A DNA stretch of 64,000 nucleotides from Candidatus Acidiferrum typicum (GTDB lineage Bacteria; Acidobacteriota; Terriglobia; Acidiferrales; UBA7541). The DNA lies in the NCBI GenBank assembly GCA_025463055.1, contig JAOAPV010000055.1, positions 54,426 through 118,425 of the forward strand. Direction: 5' to 3'. Shown here one piece after another: positions 26,915-34,865 of this stretch; within the stretch, counting starts at the first letter, position 1, and the number at the start of each line of letters is the position of its first letter. The notes below the pieces were generated by a model. It was not told where the DNA came from. It worked only from the letters and a program-made list of their open reading frames with translations, and made no database searches. The position numbers and the translations under genes were made by a program.

Positions 26915-27544
26915 TTATTGGGCCGCGGGGGACGGCGGGGCTGGGGGATGGGCGGAAAAATACTCGACCAGGCTGGCCGTGAATTCGTTTGTGGCGCGCT
27001 GAACATTACGATTGAGCGCAGCGACTACGGCGGAGACCTTTTTACTGCTGACGGGTTCGTCGTGGTTATAGACGTGAGTCCAGACAGTGTTACCGGTTTT
27101 GATGTCGCGTAGCTCGAGCTCAAGTGACACGCGCGCGGACATCGAGGAGCCGTTGATTTCCTTAAAGTCGTACAGATGCCCGCGAACAAGATAGTCTCCA
27201 CGGACGCTGCTGTGCTGAGCATGCACAGCGCGAAAGCGGCCGGAGAACCGCAACGCGCGAAAAAGAACTTCCTGGATCATTTCGGTGGGAGGTTCTACCC
27301 AGCGCTCGTACTCGTAGATGCCCATGTCCTCGCCGTTGGAGCTGTACACGAGGTGATCTTCGCGGTAAAGATGTGAGGACAATAGCGGACCCATGACAAG
27401 GGTGACGGGATAGACGTCGCCGTGTGGGTCGGCAGCGGTATCACCGGGAACGGTGAGTTGGTGGTACTTAGCGGGGCGGGCAGCGCCACAGCCTCCGATG
27501 AAGAGAACGCAAATTAGAGCAATAAGGGCGGGTCGCAAGCTCAT
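26915..27544 (-). CDS. ABC-transport auxiliary lipoprotein (Mla-like system)
   Basis: 209 aa with a lipoprotein signal: basic N-terminus, hydrophobic core and lipobox ICVLFIGGCG (Cys near residue 19). The mature part, with YHQLTVPGDT, WVEPPTEMIQEVLFRAL, YLVRGHLYDFKEI and GNTVWTHVYNHDEPVSSK, matches the ABC_trans_aux/PqiC-like family. In this operon type it partners the MlaD (MCE) protein in carrying lipids across the periplasm. Its ATG overlaps the mlaD-like stop by 4 bp (ATGA), so translation is coupled. It is the last gene of the operon. Confidence 0.88.
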   Translation of the reverse strand: MSLRPALIALICVLFIGGCGAARPAKYHQLTVPGDTAADPHGDVYPVTLVMGPLLSSHLYREDHLVYSSNGEDMGIYEYERWVEPPTEMIQEVLFRALRFSGRFRAVHAQHSSVRGDYLVRGHLYDFKEINGSSMSARVSLELELRDIKTGNTVWTHVYNHDEPVSSKKVSAVVAALNRNVQRATNEFTASLVEYFSAHPPAPPSPAAQ

Positions 27545-28509
27545 TGATTTTCACCGGGTTTGTGTTCACGCGGATTGGAAGAGCGGATTAGCGTGTAGGG
27601 GCGAGACTTGATCGTATTGGTGAACTCCCTAAGATTTTCGGACACGTGACGGAAATTATCGAGCAGCTCGTCGATATTTTCGGAGTTGACGTCGAGGGTC
27701 TGATTCAGGTGCGAAGTGAGATCGGTCATATTAGTGAGAGTGCGGCGAAGCTCTGCGACGGCTTGGCGAATGTCGGCGCGATTTTCACCGATCAGGGAAT
27801 CGATGTGATCGATGGCTTTGTTGGCTTCAGCGGAAGTCTTGCGGAAATCCGATAGGAGAGGCTCGAGCTTCTCGCTAACGGAATTGACGTGCTGAAGGGT
27901 CGAATGGAGAGCTGGGCGATTCTCTTCGAGCATGCGGCGAGTAGTGGCGAGAGCGGCGGAAAGATTGGCGCGATTCTGAACACTGAGAAGATCGTTGACA
28001 CGCTCGACGGTGACTTTCAGCTCGGTGGCACGATCGTTCAGGGTGGCGATGAGCTCGGTGGCGTGGGGACCGAGATCATTGATCTGCGCGGTGATAGCGT
28101 TGAAATCGACGTAGTTTTCGGAAACGAGCTGAGAACCATCGGGAGCAGGGGGAGCTTTGGGGGTACCAGCCAAAATCTCGACGTGATTGTCGCCGAGCGG
28201 GCTCAGGCTCATGATTTTGACGTGGCTGTCCGTTTTGACGGGGAGATCAGATTGAACTTTGAAGGTGATCTCGATAAGCGCGGGATTCTCCGGATCAATG
28301 CGGACACGGTCGACGCGGCCAATTTTGGGCCCTCCGGAGTAGCGGACACCGGAACCGGACTCGATACCTCCGGCGAACGGGAAATAAGCGTGGTAGGTGT
28401 GCGTCGAACGCCCGAAGGCGCCGCTGATGGCGAAAACGGTGCCGATTAGGACGGCGGTGGCGACGATAACGAAGAGACCGACAAGTGCTTGTTCGCTTTT
28501 AGGATTCAT
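27541..28509 (-). CDS. MlaD-like MCE-domain protein
   Basis: 322 aa. One N-terminal TM (QALVGLFVIVATAVLIGTVF) is followed by the MCE domain (about residues 38-120: FPFAGGIESGSGVRYSGGPK, GRVDRVRI, PLGDNHVEIL). A long helical C-terminal region (residues 130-310) is rich in heptad-like Leu/Val and Asn (LNDRATELKVTVERVNDLL), as in MCE proteins that form a tube or needle. It binds phospholipids as a hexamer in characterised relatives. ATG 28509 (MNPKSEQALVG) has a GGGAAGGGAA purine run upstream and lies 21 bp after the ATPase gene. Confidence 0.93.
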   Translation of the reverse strand: MNPKSEQALVGLFVIVATAVLIGTVFAISGAFGRSTHTYHAYFPFAGGIESGSGVRYSGGPKIGRVDRVRIDPENPALIEITFKVQSDLPVKTDSHVKIMSLSPLGDNHVEILAGTPKAPPAPDGSQLVSENYVDFNAITAQINDLGPHATELIATLNDRATELKVTVERVNDLLSVQNRANLSAALATTRRMLEENRPALHSTLQHVNSVSEKLEPLLSDFRKTSAEANKAIDHIDSLIGENRADIRQAVAELRRTLTNMTDLTSHLNQTLDVNSENIDELLDNFRHVSENLREFTNTIKSRPYTLIRSSNPREHKPGENQ

Positions 28510-28530
28510 TGGTTCCCTTCCCTGCTCCAA

Positions 28531-29364
28531 TCATCTGGAGCGACGACGACGATCCTCCGTTAGCATCTGCAAATAATCCAACTCGCGAGCGACTTCAGGC
28601 TCGGCGACGCGGTCTAGAAACTGGCGGACGCGCGGCTGCGTGCTGGCACGCATTTCTTCGGTCGTGCCGATAGCCACGATATTACCTTTATCGATCAAGA
28701 CCATACGATCGGCGATCAAGTAGGCGCTGGCGAGCTCGTGAGTGACGACTATGATGGTCATCCGAAAAGCTTGCTTCAGCTCGAGTATGAGTTGATCGAT
28801 GCCCGCTGCGATGATCGGATCGAGACCAGCAGAGGGTTCATCGAAGAAAAGAATCTCGGGATCCATGGCGAGAGCGCGGGCGACGGCCGCGCGTTTTTTC
28901 ATGCCCCCGCTGAGCTGAGAGGGCATGTAGTACTCGAATCCTTGCAAGCCAACCTGCTCGAGTTTCAGACGCAGCATGATTTCAATGGTGGATTCCTCGA
29001 GACGTGTATGCTCTCGGAGCGGCAAGGCAACGTTTTCGCCCACGGTCATGGAGCCGAAGAGAGCGCCGCCCTGAAAGGACATGCCGATCTTCTTGCGGAT
29101 GGCGTCCATTTCGGAGGACGAAATTGCGGCGATGTTCTGACCTTTGATCCAGATTTGGCCGGCGCTGGGTTTTTCCAGGCCAACGAGGGTGCGCAGCAGG
29201 GTGCTCTTGCCAGAACCGGAGCCGCCGAGAATCACCAGAGTTTCCCCGCGATTCACATCAAAGCTGATGCCGTGGAGAATTTCGCGCTCTCCATAATTCA
29301 CGCGGAGATCGCGCACGGAAATCGTCGCGGTGGTCTCGAGCGAATCTGTGAGCGAGGTGTCCAT
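28531..29364 (-). CDS. MlaF-like ABC transporter ATPase
   Basis: 277 aa. Walker A GGSGSGKSTLL (about residues 46-56), Q-loop MSFQGGALFGSMTVGENVAL, ABC signature LSGGMKKRAAVARAL, Walker B EILFFDEPSAGLDPI and the switch His in VVTHEL are all intact. The pattern GGALFxSMTVxENVAxPL with LSGGMxKRxxxARAL is diagnostic of the MlaF/Ttg2A subfamily that powers phospholipid transport. It starts 10 bp after the MlaE-like gene. The C-terminal tail (RVAEPEVARELDYLQM) extends past the ABC core, as in MlaF where it contacts MlaB-type STAS proteins. Confidence 0.95.
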   Translation of the reverse strand: MDTSLTDSLETTATISVRDLRVNYGEREILHGISFDVNRGETLVILGGSGSGKSTLLRTLVGLEKPSAGQIWIKGQNIAAISSSEMDAIRKKIGMSFQGGALFGSMTVGENVALPLREHTRLEESTIEIMLRLKLEQVGLQGFEYYMPSQLSGGMKKRAAVARALAMDPEILFFDEPSAGLDPIIAAGIDQLILELKQAFRMTIIVVTHELASAYLIADRMVLIDKGNIVAIGTTEEMRASTQPRVRQFLDRVAEPEVARELDYLQMLTEDRRRRSR

Positions 29365-29374
29365 AGGTAAGGTC

Positions 29375-30178
29375 CTAGTGCTCGCTTATAAAAAAGAAGA
29401 GTGCAGTGAAAACCAAATCAACGATAACGACCATAAAAATAGACATCACAACGGCGCGCGTCGTCGAACGGCCAACTTGCTCGGCGCCGGCGCCCGTGGA
29501 GAGGCCTTCGAGGCAGCCGACGGCGGTGATGGTGATACCAAACATAACGCTCTTGATGAGTCCGGTGACAATATCACGGAGGAAGAGCGAGTCAAGAGAA
29601 GCAGATATGTAGCGAGTGAAGGTGAAATCAGCCTGCGCTACGCCGAAAAGCGAGCCGCCGAGAATGCCCATGGTATTGGCCCAAATGGTGAGGCAGGGCA
29701 ACATGATGGCCATGGCGATGAATTTTGGCGTAACGAGGAAATGGACAGGGCTGATGGCCATGGTTTCGAGGGCGTCGATTTCCTCGGTGACCTTCATCGT
29801 GCCTATTTCGGCGGCGAAGGCGGAACCGGAACGGCCGATTACGACGATGGCGGTGATGAGCGGCCCGAGTTCGCGAGACATGGAGATGGCGACAGCCGTC
29901 GCCACGTAGCTGATGGCTCCAAAGCGACGGAGCTCGTAAGCAGCCTGGAGAGCGAGGATCAGGCCGATAAAAAAAGTGATGAGGGAGAGGATGGGGATAG
30001 CGCGGACGCCGACGTCGAGCGCTTGAGAGACGGCGCGCTGAAAGCGAACGGGCTTGCCTTGAAAGGGAGCTACGAAGGTGTAGTAGGCGGCTTGGCCACC
30101 GAGAGAGGCGAGAGCGCCGACGTAGGCCAAACCGTTGGTTACGGAACCGCCGACTTGGGAGAGAATTTGCATTCGCAT
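29375..30178 (-). CDS. MlaE-like ABC transporter permease
   Basis: 267 aa integral membrane protein of the MlaE/PqiA-like permease family (PF02405). The conserved core SRELGPLITAIVVIGRSGSA followed by FAAEIGTMKVTEEIDALETM and PVHFLVTPKFIAMAIMLP is present. About five or six hydrophobic segments. It is the membrane channel that, with the ATPase and MCE protein, moves lipids between inner and outer membranes. The start is ATG 30178 or 30172. A gap of about 143 bp separates it from the upstream STAS gene, so it may have its own promoter. Confidence 0.94.
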   Translation of the reverse strand: MRMQILSQVGGSVTNGLAYVGALASLGGQAAYYTFVAPFQGKPVRFQRAVSQALDVGVRAIPILSLITFFIGLILALQAAYELRRFGAISYVATAVAISMSRELGPLITAIVVIGRSGSAFAAEIGTMKVTEEIDALETMAISPVHFLVTPKFIAMAIMLPCLTIWANTMGILGGSLFGVAQADFTFTRYISASLDSLFLRDIVTGLIKSVMFGITITAVGCLEGLSTGAGAEQVGRSTTRAVVMSIFMVVIVDLVFTALFFFISEH

Positions 30179-30321
30179 TCAACACGACAATCGCTAGCGT
30201 TGAAGTCCCTCGGACGTGGAAAAATGCGCCGAATCCCGCTGAATTCTCAGGATAACAAACAAGTCACAACTGCTGGGGACGCGCTAAAGCACGCCCCAAC
30301 AACACCTCGCTCGCGCCTGAT

Positions 30322-30654
30322 TCAGGAGGACAAGGCCTGATCTTCGTTGTCATAGACTTCGAAAATTTTTAGCAGGCGTGAAAGTTGTAGGACCTCACGC
30401 GCTGATGCGCTCAGGCCGAATAAGATGAAACGCAAATTGAGATCGCGACTGGCTTTGAGGCCTTCTACTAGAGAAGCGACACCAGAGCTATCGATGTAGC
30501 GGACGTTGCTGAGATTCATTACTACGCGAGGCGTACGCTTTTCGCGAACCTCGCGGAGCAGGGCCTTGCGGATCTCAGGCGAATTGGCGAGATCAATGTC
30601 TCCGGTGACGTCAAAGATAGTGGTGCTATCGGAAAACCGCGCGGAAATCTGCAC
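30322..30654 (-). CDS. STAS-domain anti-anti-sigma-like protein
   Basis: 110 aa with a single STAS domain. Key stretch NLSNVRYIDSSGVASLVEGL contains the D-S-S-G loop whose first serine is the phosphorylation site in SpoIIAA/RsbV. ARFSDSTTIFDVTGDIDLAN is the typical first strand pair. I chose GTG 30654 because AAGGAGG lies 6 bases upstream; a TTG eight codons earlier lacks one. It follows the HATPase gene directly and precedes mlaE, the position MlaB (also STAS) occupies near mla genes in proteobacteria. So it may be an RsbV-like switch, an MlaB-like subunit, or both. Confidence 0.9.
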   Translation of the reverse strand: MQISARFSDSTTIFDVTGDIDLANSPEIRKALLREVREKRTPRVVMNLSNVRYIDSSGVASLVEGLKASRDLNLRFILFGLSASAREVLQLSRLLKIFEVYDNEDQALSS

Positions 30655-30674
30655 GGAAGTCCTCCTTTGGGTGG

Positions 30675-31166
30675 TCAAGGTGTATGCAACTGCGTCGATG
30701 GCTGGAGATACTTGACCAGCCGAAACTGGTTGATGGTGCCGACACGCCGATACTCGACGGTGTCCATGCTCTGCCTAATAAAATGCAGACCGAGACCGCC
30801 AGGCTTAATTTCGTCGAGGCGACGGCCGCGCAACTTTGCGGGATCGATGGCGGGGCCCTGGTCGCATAGCAAAATTTCGAGGCCGTCGGCCTGCTCGGAA
30901 GACCGAGGGGGTACACGGCTACAACAGAGTTCGATGGGTTGATCCGTCCGGCCCTTATAGCAATGGCGCATGATATTGGTCAGAGCTTCATCGACCGCCC
31001 GCGTGACGGAGCGGCGGTCCGGCGGAGAAAACCCGAAGACCTCGGTGAGGCGTTCAAGCGCGCCACGCACGACAAACAGCAATTTAGGATCGCTAAGCAA
31101 TTCGAGTTTCAGTAAGAACCCGTCTTTCGACGCGAGACTTATGCCTGTTGTATCACGCTCACGCAT
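30675..31166 (-). CDS. RsbW-like serine kinase / anti-sigma factor (HATPase_c_2)
   Basis: 163 aa GHKL-fold ATPase. The N-box is VTRAVDEALTNIMRHCYKG (about residues 57-75), the G1 box EILLCDQGPAID and the G2 box PGGLGLHFIRQSMDTVEY. The short length and absence of a histidine phospho-acceptor domain place it with RsbW/SpoIIAB anti-sigma kinases rather than sensor kinases. It should phosphorylate the STAS protein encoded 20 bp downstream. The target could be an ECF/sigma factor elsewhere or, given the operon, some part of lipid transport (inference). Its 5' end lies 140 bp from the divergent pseudo-receiver protease gene. Confidence 0.9.
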   Translation of the reverse strand: MRERDTTGISLASKDGFLLKLELLSDPKLLFVVRGALERLTEVFGFSPPDRRSVTRAVDEALTNIMRHCYKGRTDQPIELCCSRVPPRSSEQADGLEILLCDQGPAIDPAKLRGRRLDEIKPGGLGLHFIRQSMDTVEYRRVGTINQFRLVKYLQPSTQLHTP

Positions 31167-31305
31167 AGGAAGAAAAGGACACCGGGTTAGTCACACCTAC
31201 AGTATGGGGCAGGAGGATAGACGCAAAGGAAGAAAAAGGGAATGGGGATTTGGAGGCGGGCGGGTCGCGGGCAAGCGTTTAGTGAGAATGCTAGACTATC
31301 TATGT

Positions 31306-32949
31306 ATGCGCGTACTCCTGCTGGACTTGAATTCCGAGACGAATGAGCTGGTGAAAAGCGCTCTTGCGCGGCAAGGGTACGAAATCACGACGGAATTGGA
31401 GCTGACCGTCGATGAGGTCCTCGCGCTGTCACCCGAGGTGTTGATTACAGAAGCTTCGCCAACGGATTTGAGCTGCTGCGGGATGATTTCGCAGTTGAAA
31501 GCGCGATCGGATACGCGGGCGTCCGTGAAGATTCTGATGGTGGTGCGCGGGGGTGCTTTAGAACGAGCGAGGGCGCTTGATCTGGGAGCAGACGACGTAA
31601 TTACGTTCCCATTCGACCCCGTGGAATTTGCGGCGCGCGTACGAACGCAGTTTCGTGAACGGCAGCCGGAAGAAGATTTGAAAACGATGCTGAAGTACGC
31701 GGTGCAGCGCGAACAGATGGCGGACATCGCGGTGGAATCGCTTAGCGGCGGGGCAGTGACGAAGCACCGTTTCTGGCTCATACCGGCTATTTTCGTGGTG
31801 AGCGCGGCGGCAGTTCTGGCGGCGGCATTTACCATGATTTCGACGGGTCGAAGCGGGAAGGAAACGCGGCAACTGCGAACGGAAATTGCGCGGCTGAATA
31901 GCGGGCTTGGCGTGCAAGATGAACTCTTGCGGCGCACAGAGCAAGCGCGGAATTCACTGGATGCAACGGCGAAGTCGAATTCTGAGGCGCGCAACAGCTT
32001 GCGGGCGCAATCTGAAGATCTGCGTAAGAAGGTGGCGGCCGCAGAGGGCGCGGATGCGCAGTCCCTGAAACAGCAATTATCGGATACGCAAAAGCGGCTG
32101 AAGCTGCTGGAGAATGAAGGAAAGATCGCGGAAACGATTGTGCACAGCTATGGACCGAGTGTGTGTTTGCTGCATGTGGTGGTGGAATTCTTAGACAAGG
32201 AAAGCGGGAAGCCGATCCAAATTGCCGTGGACGCGTTGGGTAAACCGCAGGTGGATGACAAGGGAATGGTGCGGTTGGATGCGGGGGGAACGGGTCCGCA
32301 TTTGCAGATCGACATATTCGGGACGGGATTTTTAGTGCGGCGGGATGGAAGGATCCTGACGAATCACCACGTAGCCGAGCCATGGTGGAGCAACGATGAG
32401 CTGAAAGAGCTGCTCGATCATGGAGCTACGGCGTATGTGCTTTCCTACAAGGCATATTTTCCGGGAAGCTCTGATGGAATTGCGGCGAAGCTGGACAAGA
32501 TTTCGTCGAGCGCAGACGTAGCGGTGCTGAAGCTGGAAGCGCCGACGCCGCCAAATGTTGCGCTATTGGACTTGGATGAGCGTAGCGAGGCGAGTGTATC
32601 GGGCGAGCCGGTGGTGTTGATTGGGTATCCGACCGGAATCGAAGGGATTTTGGCGCGAGCGGGATCGGACGTTGCGCAAAAGATCGCGGACGGCACGCAG
32701 AATGTCAATCAGATGGTCTCGCAATTGGCAGCACAGAAGCTGATACGTCCGACGACAACTCAAGGACACATCGGCGATGTGCTGCAGGACAAGATTGTTT
32801 ACGACGCCGCGACTACATCCGGCGGATCGGGCGGACCATTGTTCAACCGCGACGGGAAAGTGATCGGGGTGAATTTCGCGATACTGAAGGGGTTCGGCGG
32901 ATCGAATCTGGCGGTGCCCGTCCGGTACGCGAAGGAGTTGCTGAGGTAA
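31306..32949 (+). CDS. Pseudo-receiver / TM / coiled-coil / trypsin-like protease fusion
   Basis: About 547 aa. Residues 1-118 have a receiver fold (MRVLLLDLNSETN start, LDLGADDVITFPFDP end) but lack the active site: the phospho-acceptor position is Glu49 (VLITEAS), the Thr/Ser position is Val, and the Lys is Phe101. One TM helix follows (about residues 156-178), then a coiled coil (180-280, QLRTEIARLNSGL and onward). The trypsin-like domain has His in LTNHHVAEP, Asp in SSADVAVLKLE and Ser in TTSGGSGGPLFN, so the catalytic triad is intact; no PDZ domain follows. Topology: sensor-like domain in the cytoplasm, protease in the periplasm. The start is ATG 31306 or 31288; longer readings overlap the divergent kinase gene. 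Confidence 0.88.
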   Translation: MRVLLLDLNSETNELVKSALARQGYEITTELELTVDEVLALSPEVLITEASPTDLSCCGMISQLKARSDTRASVKILMVVRGGALERARALDLGADDVITFPFDPVEFAARVRTQFRERQPEEDLKTMLKYAVQREQMADIAVESLSGGAVTKHRFWLIPAIFVVSAAAVLAAAFTMISTGRSGKETRQLRTEIARLNSGLGVQDELLRRTEQARNSLDATAKSNSEARNSLRAQSEDLRKKVAAAEGADAQSLKQQLSDTQKRLKLLENEGKIAETIVHSYGPSVCLLHVVVEFLDKESGKPIQIAVDALGKPQVDDKGMVRLDAGGTGPHLQIDIFGTGFLVRRDGRILTNHHVAEPWWSNDELKELLDHGATAYVLSYKAYFPGSSDGIAAKLDKISSSADVAVLKLEAPTPPNVALLDLDERSEASVSGEPVVLIGYPTGIEGILARAGSDVAQKIADGTQNVNQMVSQLAAQKLIRPTTTQGHIGDVLQDKIVYDAATTSGGSGGPLFNRDGKVIGVNFAILKGFGGSNLAVPVRYAKELLR

Positions 32950-33077
32950 GCGGCGGGTTCCGCGCCATAGAGTCCTTGAAGGCCGCCTGGTATAGCGGTA
33001 GAATAGACTCGCAAGTCGAAACCAGCTAAGTAGTTGATTTTGTTGCGCTCTACCCACCCGGCGCAACTCATACAGCC

Positions 33078-34685
33078 ATGACAAAAACTGAACATTTCCC
33101 AGCGGCGGCTGAGGCGCGTCCACACGGAAATCGCGCACACGGGCGGCGAAAATTGTCGCCCATGGCTTACGTCGAATTGGGGCAGGATAACGGGGGAATT
33201 CTCCTGAACCTGAGCGAGGGCGGCTTTGCGGTGCAGTCGGCGCTTGCGCTGACGTCACGGGAGTTCTCCGAACTTCGGTTTCAGGTGCCGGCGTTGCAAG
33301 GATGGTTGACGGCGAGAGGTCGGATCGTTTGGATTAGCGACTCCAAGAAAGAAGCGGGTATCCAATTTACGGAACTGCCAGGCGAAGCGCGCGCGGACAT
33401 TCAACAATGGGTGGCCGGGGAAGACGCTCCCGAGAAGGTTACCGAGAGGATTCCAGTCGCAGCACGACCATCAATCCCAGCAGCTCCTGAGAAACCGAGT
33501 GAGTCTCGGGCTGACGCTCCTCATCGCAGTGGCGGCGGGCGATACGAACCGGCGGGCGCCTACGATGCGCAGGCAAATGGGACGCAGCCTGAAAACGAAA
33601 GGGCGCAAACGCAGAGGGAAACAGTCGGCGTGGCGGTTGCTGAGGCACCGCCGCAGGATTTTCATTTCACGGATTACTCCATGTTCGCAGCGGCGCCGGA
33701 AAGAGAAGGAGTGTGGGCGCAGCCGGCACGGCACAAAGGAGGCTGGCGCGCGGCAGTCCTGGGCATTTTAGTGGCGGTGCTATTCTTTGCGCTGGGCGCG
33801 ACTGTGGGGCGGGAAACGGTCGATCGATGGATTGGTCATGCTGGGGCGTGGACGCAAAGCCAGCTTACGACTGCTCCTGCGCCAAAGGTTACGCCTCCTG
33901 CGCCGCCGGAGCAGGCTGCGGCGGCCGACGCGGCGAACGATAGAACGGCACAGAGCACTGCGGGCGAAAACCAAACCGAAGAGAAGAGCGTGGGAACTCC
34001 GGGAGCGAACCCTGGGCCGGCGGCAAGGTCGGATGGTGCAAAGGTGGCCGGCGAAGCCAAAGGTGATATTGAAACGCCCACCGCTAAAGCGGAGGCCGCG
34101 AGCGGCGGGTCCGCGCGAGATGCTGCGAGCACGGGGGCTTCCTCAGCCCGCAGCGCGAATGCTGCCGGTGGCAGTGGGCGGAGGGCGGGACACCTCTCTG
34201 AAGACGTAGTGCCGCGCGAGAACCGTCAAACCATAGCGGATCCGATCAGAACATCGACAGAACATTCGATTCTGGTGAACGCGCCGGAGCCGGGGAGCGC
34301 GCCTTTTGTTGTGCACTTTTCTAACGACGCGGTGAGCGCCTCTGGGGCGATTGCCATGAGCGCGCGAAGATCGCTTGAGATTCTGCCAAGAAGCTCGGCC
34401 GCGGCCAGCGGAGCCGAACGCGTTGTTATCGGGAAATTGATAGTGCATAGCGAGCCTTTTTACCCGGCGGAAGCCAGGAGCCGCGGGATTGAAGGAAGCG
34501 TGGAGTTGCGTGCGAGGGTTGGGCGAACGGGGGGGGTTGTCGGAGTCACGCCTGTGAGCGGGCCGTCGCTGTTGTTTCCGGCCGCAGTGGCGGCGGTGCG
34601 CGAGTGGCGTTATGAGCCGACCTACGTCAACGGAGATCCGGCAGAGACGTTGGCGGACATTACTATTGCGTTTCGCTTACGTTAG
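33078..34685 (+). CDS. PilZ domain / TM / TonB C-terminal-domain fusion protein
   Basis: 535 aa. Residues 15-120 form a PilZ-like domain: arginine-rich start HGNRAHGRRKLSPM and the second half-motif LNLSEGGFAVQ (NxSxxG), the c-di-GMP-binding layout. A low-complexity linker with Glu/Gln/Pro leads to one TM helix (WRAAVLGILVAVLFFALGA, about residues 220-240) and a long Ala/Pro-rich periplasmic spacer. The last 85 residues (EPFYPAEARSRGIEGSVEL, then WRYEPTYVNGDP) are a TonB_C energy-transduction fold. So a cytoplasmic c-di-GMP sensor appears joined to a periplasmic TonB-like end. It lies 128 bp downstream of the protease fusion, same strand; no ExbBD is nearby. Confidence 0.88.
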   Translation: MTKTEHFPAAAEARPHGNRAHGRRKLSPMAYVELGQDNGGILLNLSEGGFAVQSALALTSREFSELRFQVPALQGWLTARGRIVWISDSKKEAGIQFTELPGEARADIQQWVAGEDAPEKVTERIPVAARPSIPAAPEKPSESRADAPHRSGGGRYEPAGAYDAQANGTQPENERAQTQRETVGVAVAEAPPQDFHFTDYSMFAAAPEREGVWAQPARHKGGWRAAVLGILVAVLFFALGATVGRETVDRWIGHAGAWTQSQLTTAPAPKVTPPAPPEQAAAADAANDRTAQSTAGENQTEEKSVGTPGANPGPAARSDGAKVAGEAKGDIETPTAKAEAASGGSARDAASTGASSARSANAAGGSGRRAGHLSEDVVPRENRQTIADPIRTSTEHSILVNAPEPGSAPFVVHFSNDAVSASGAIAMSARRSLEILPRSSAAASGAERVVIGKLIVHSEPFYPAEARSRGIEGSVELRARVGRTGGVVGVTPVSGPSLLFPAAVAAVREWRYEPTYVNGDPAETLADITIAFRLR

Positions 34686-34865
34686 GTCGCTTGTTTACTT
34701 AAAGTCCCCCGAATTGTCAAGCATTTACCCGATAAGTACTGGTAGAAGACTGGATTGCCTCGCAGTAGCAACCTCCCATAACCTGCCTTCATGAGGAGTG
34801 TGTGAATTCGCGGCTTTTTGGGACGAAATGAAGCAAAACAGAGCGGGTGGAGATCGGGAGTGAAG

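Noticed and set aside
29330..30340. Plus-strand 336-codon frame over mlaE
   Set aside because: Highly charged Asp/Gly/Glu-rich antisense of a clear MlaE permease, with no motif.
30970..31305. N-terminal extension of the pseudo-receiver protease gene upstream of 31288
   Set aside because: It overlaps the divergent kinase gene and gives Ser/Arg-rich sequence without family pattern; the ATG at 31306 (or 31288) begins the receiver fold.
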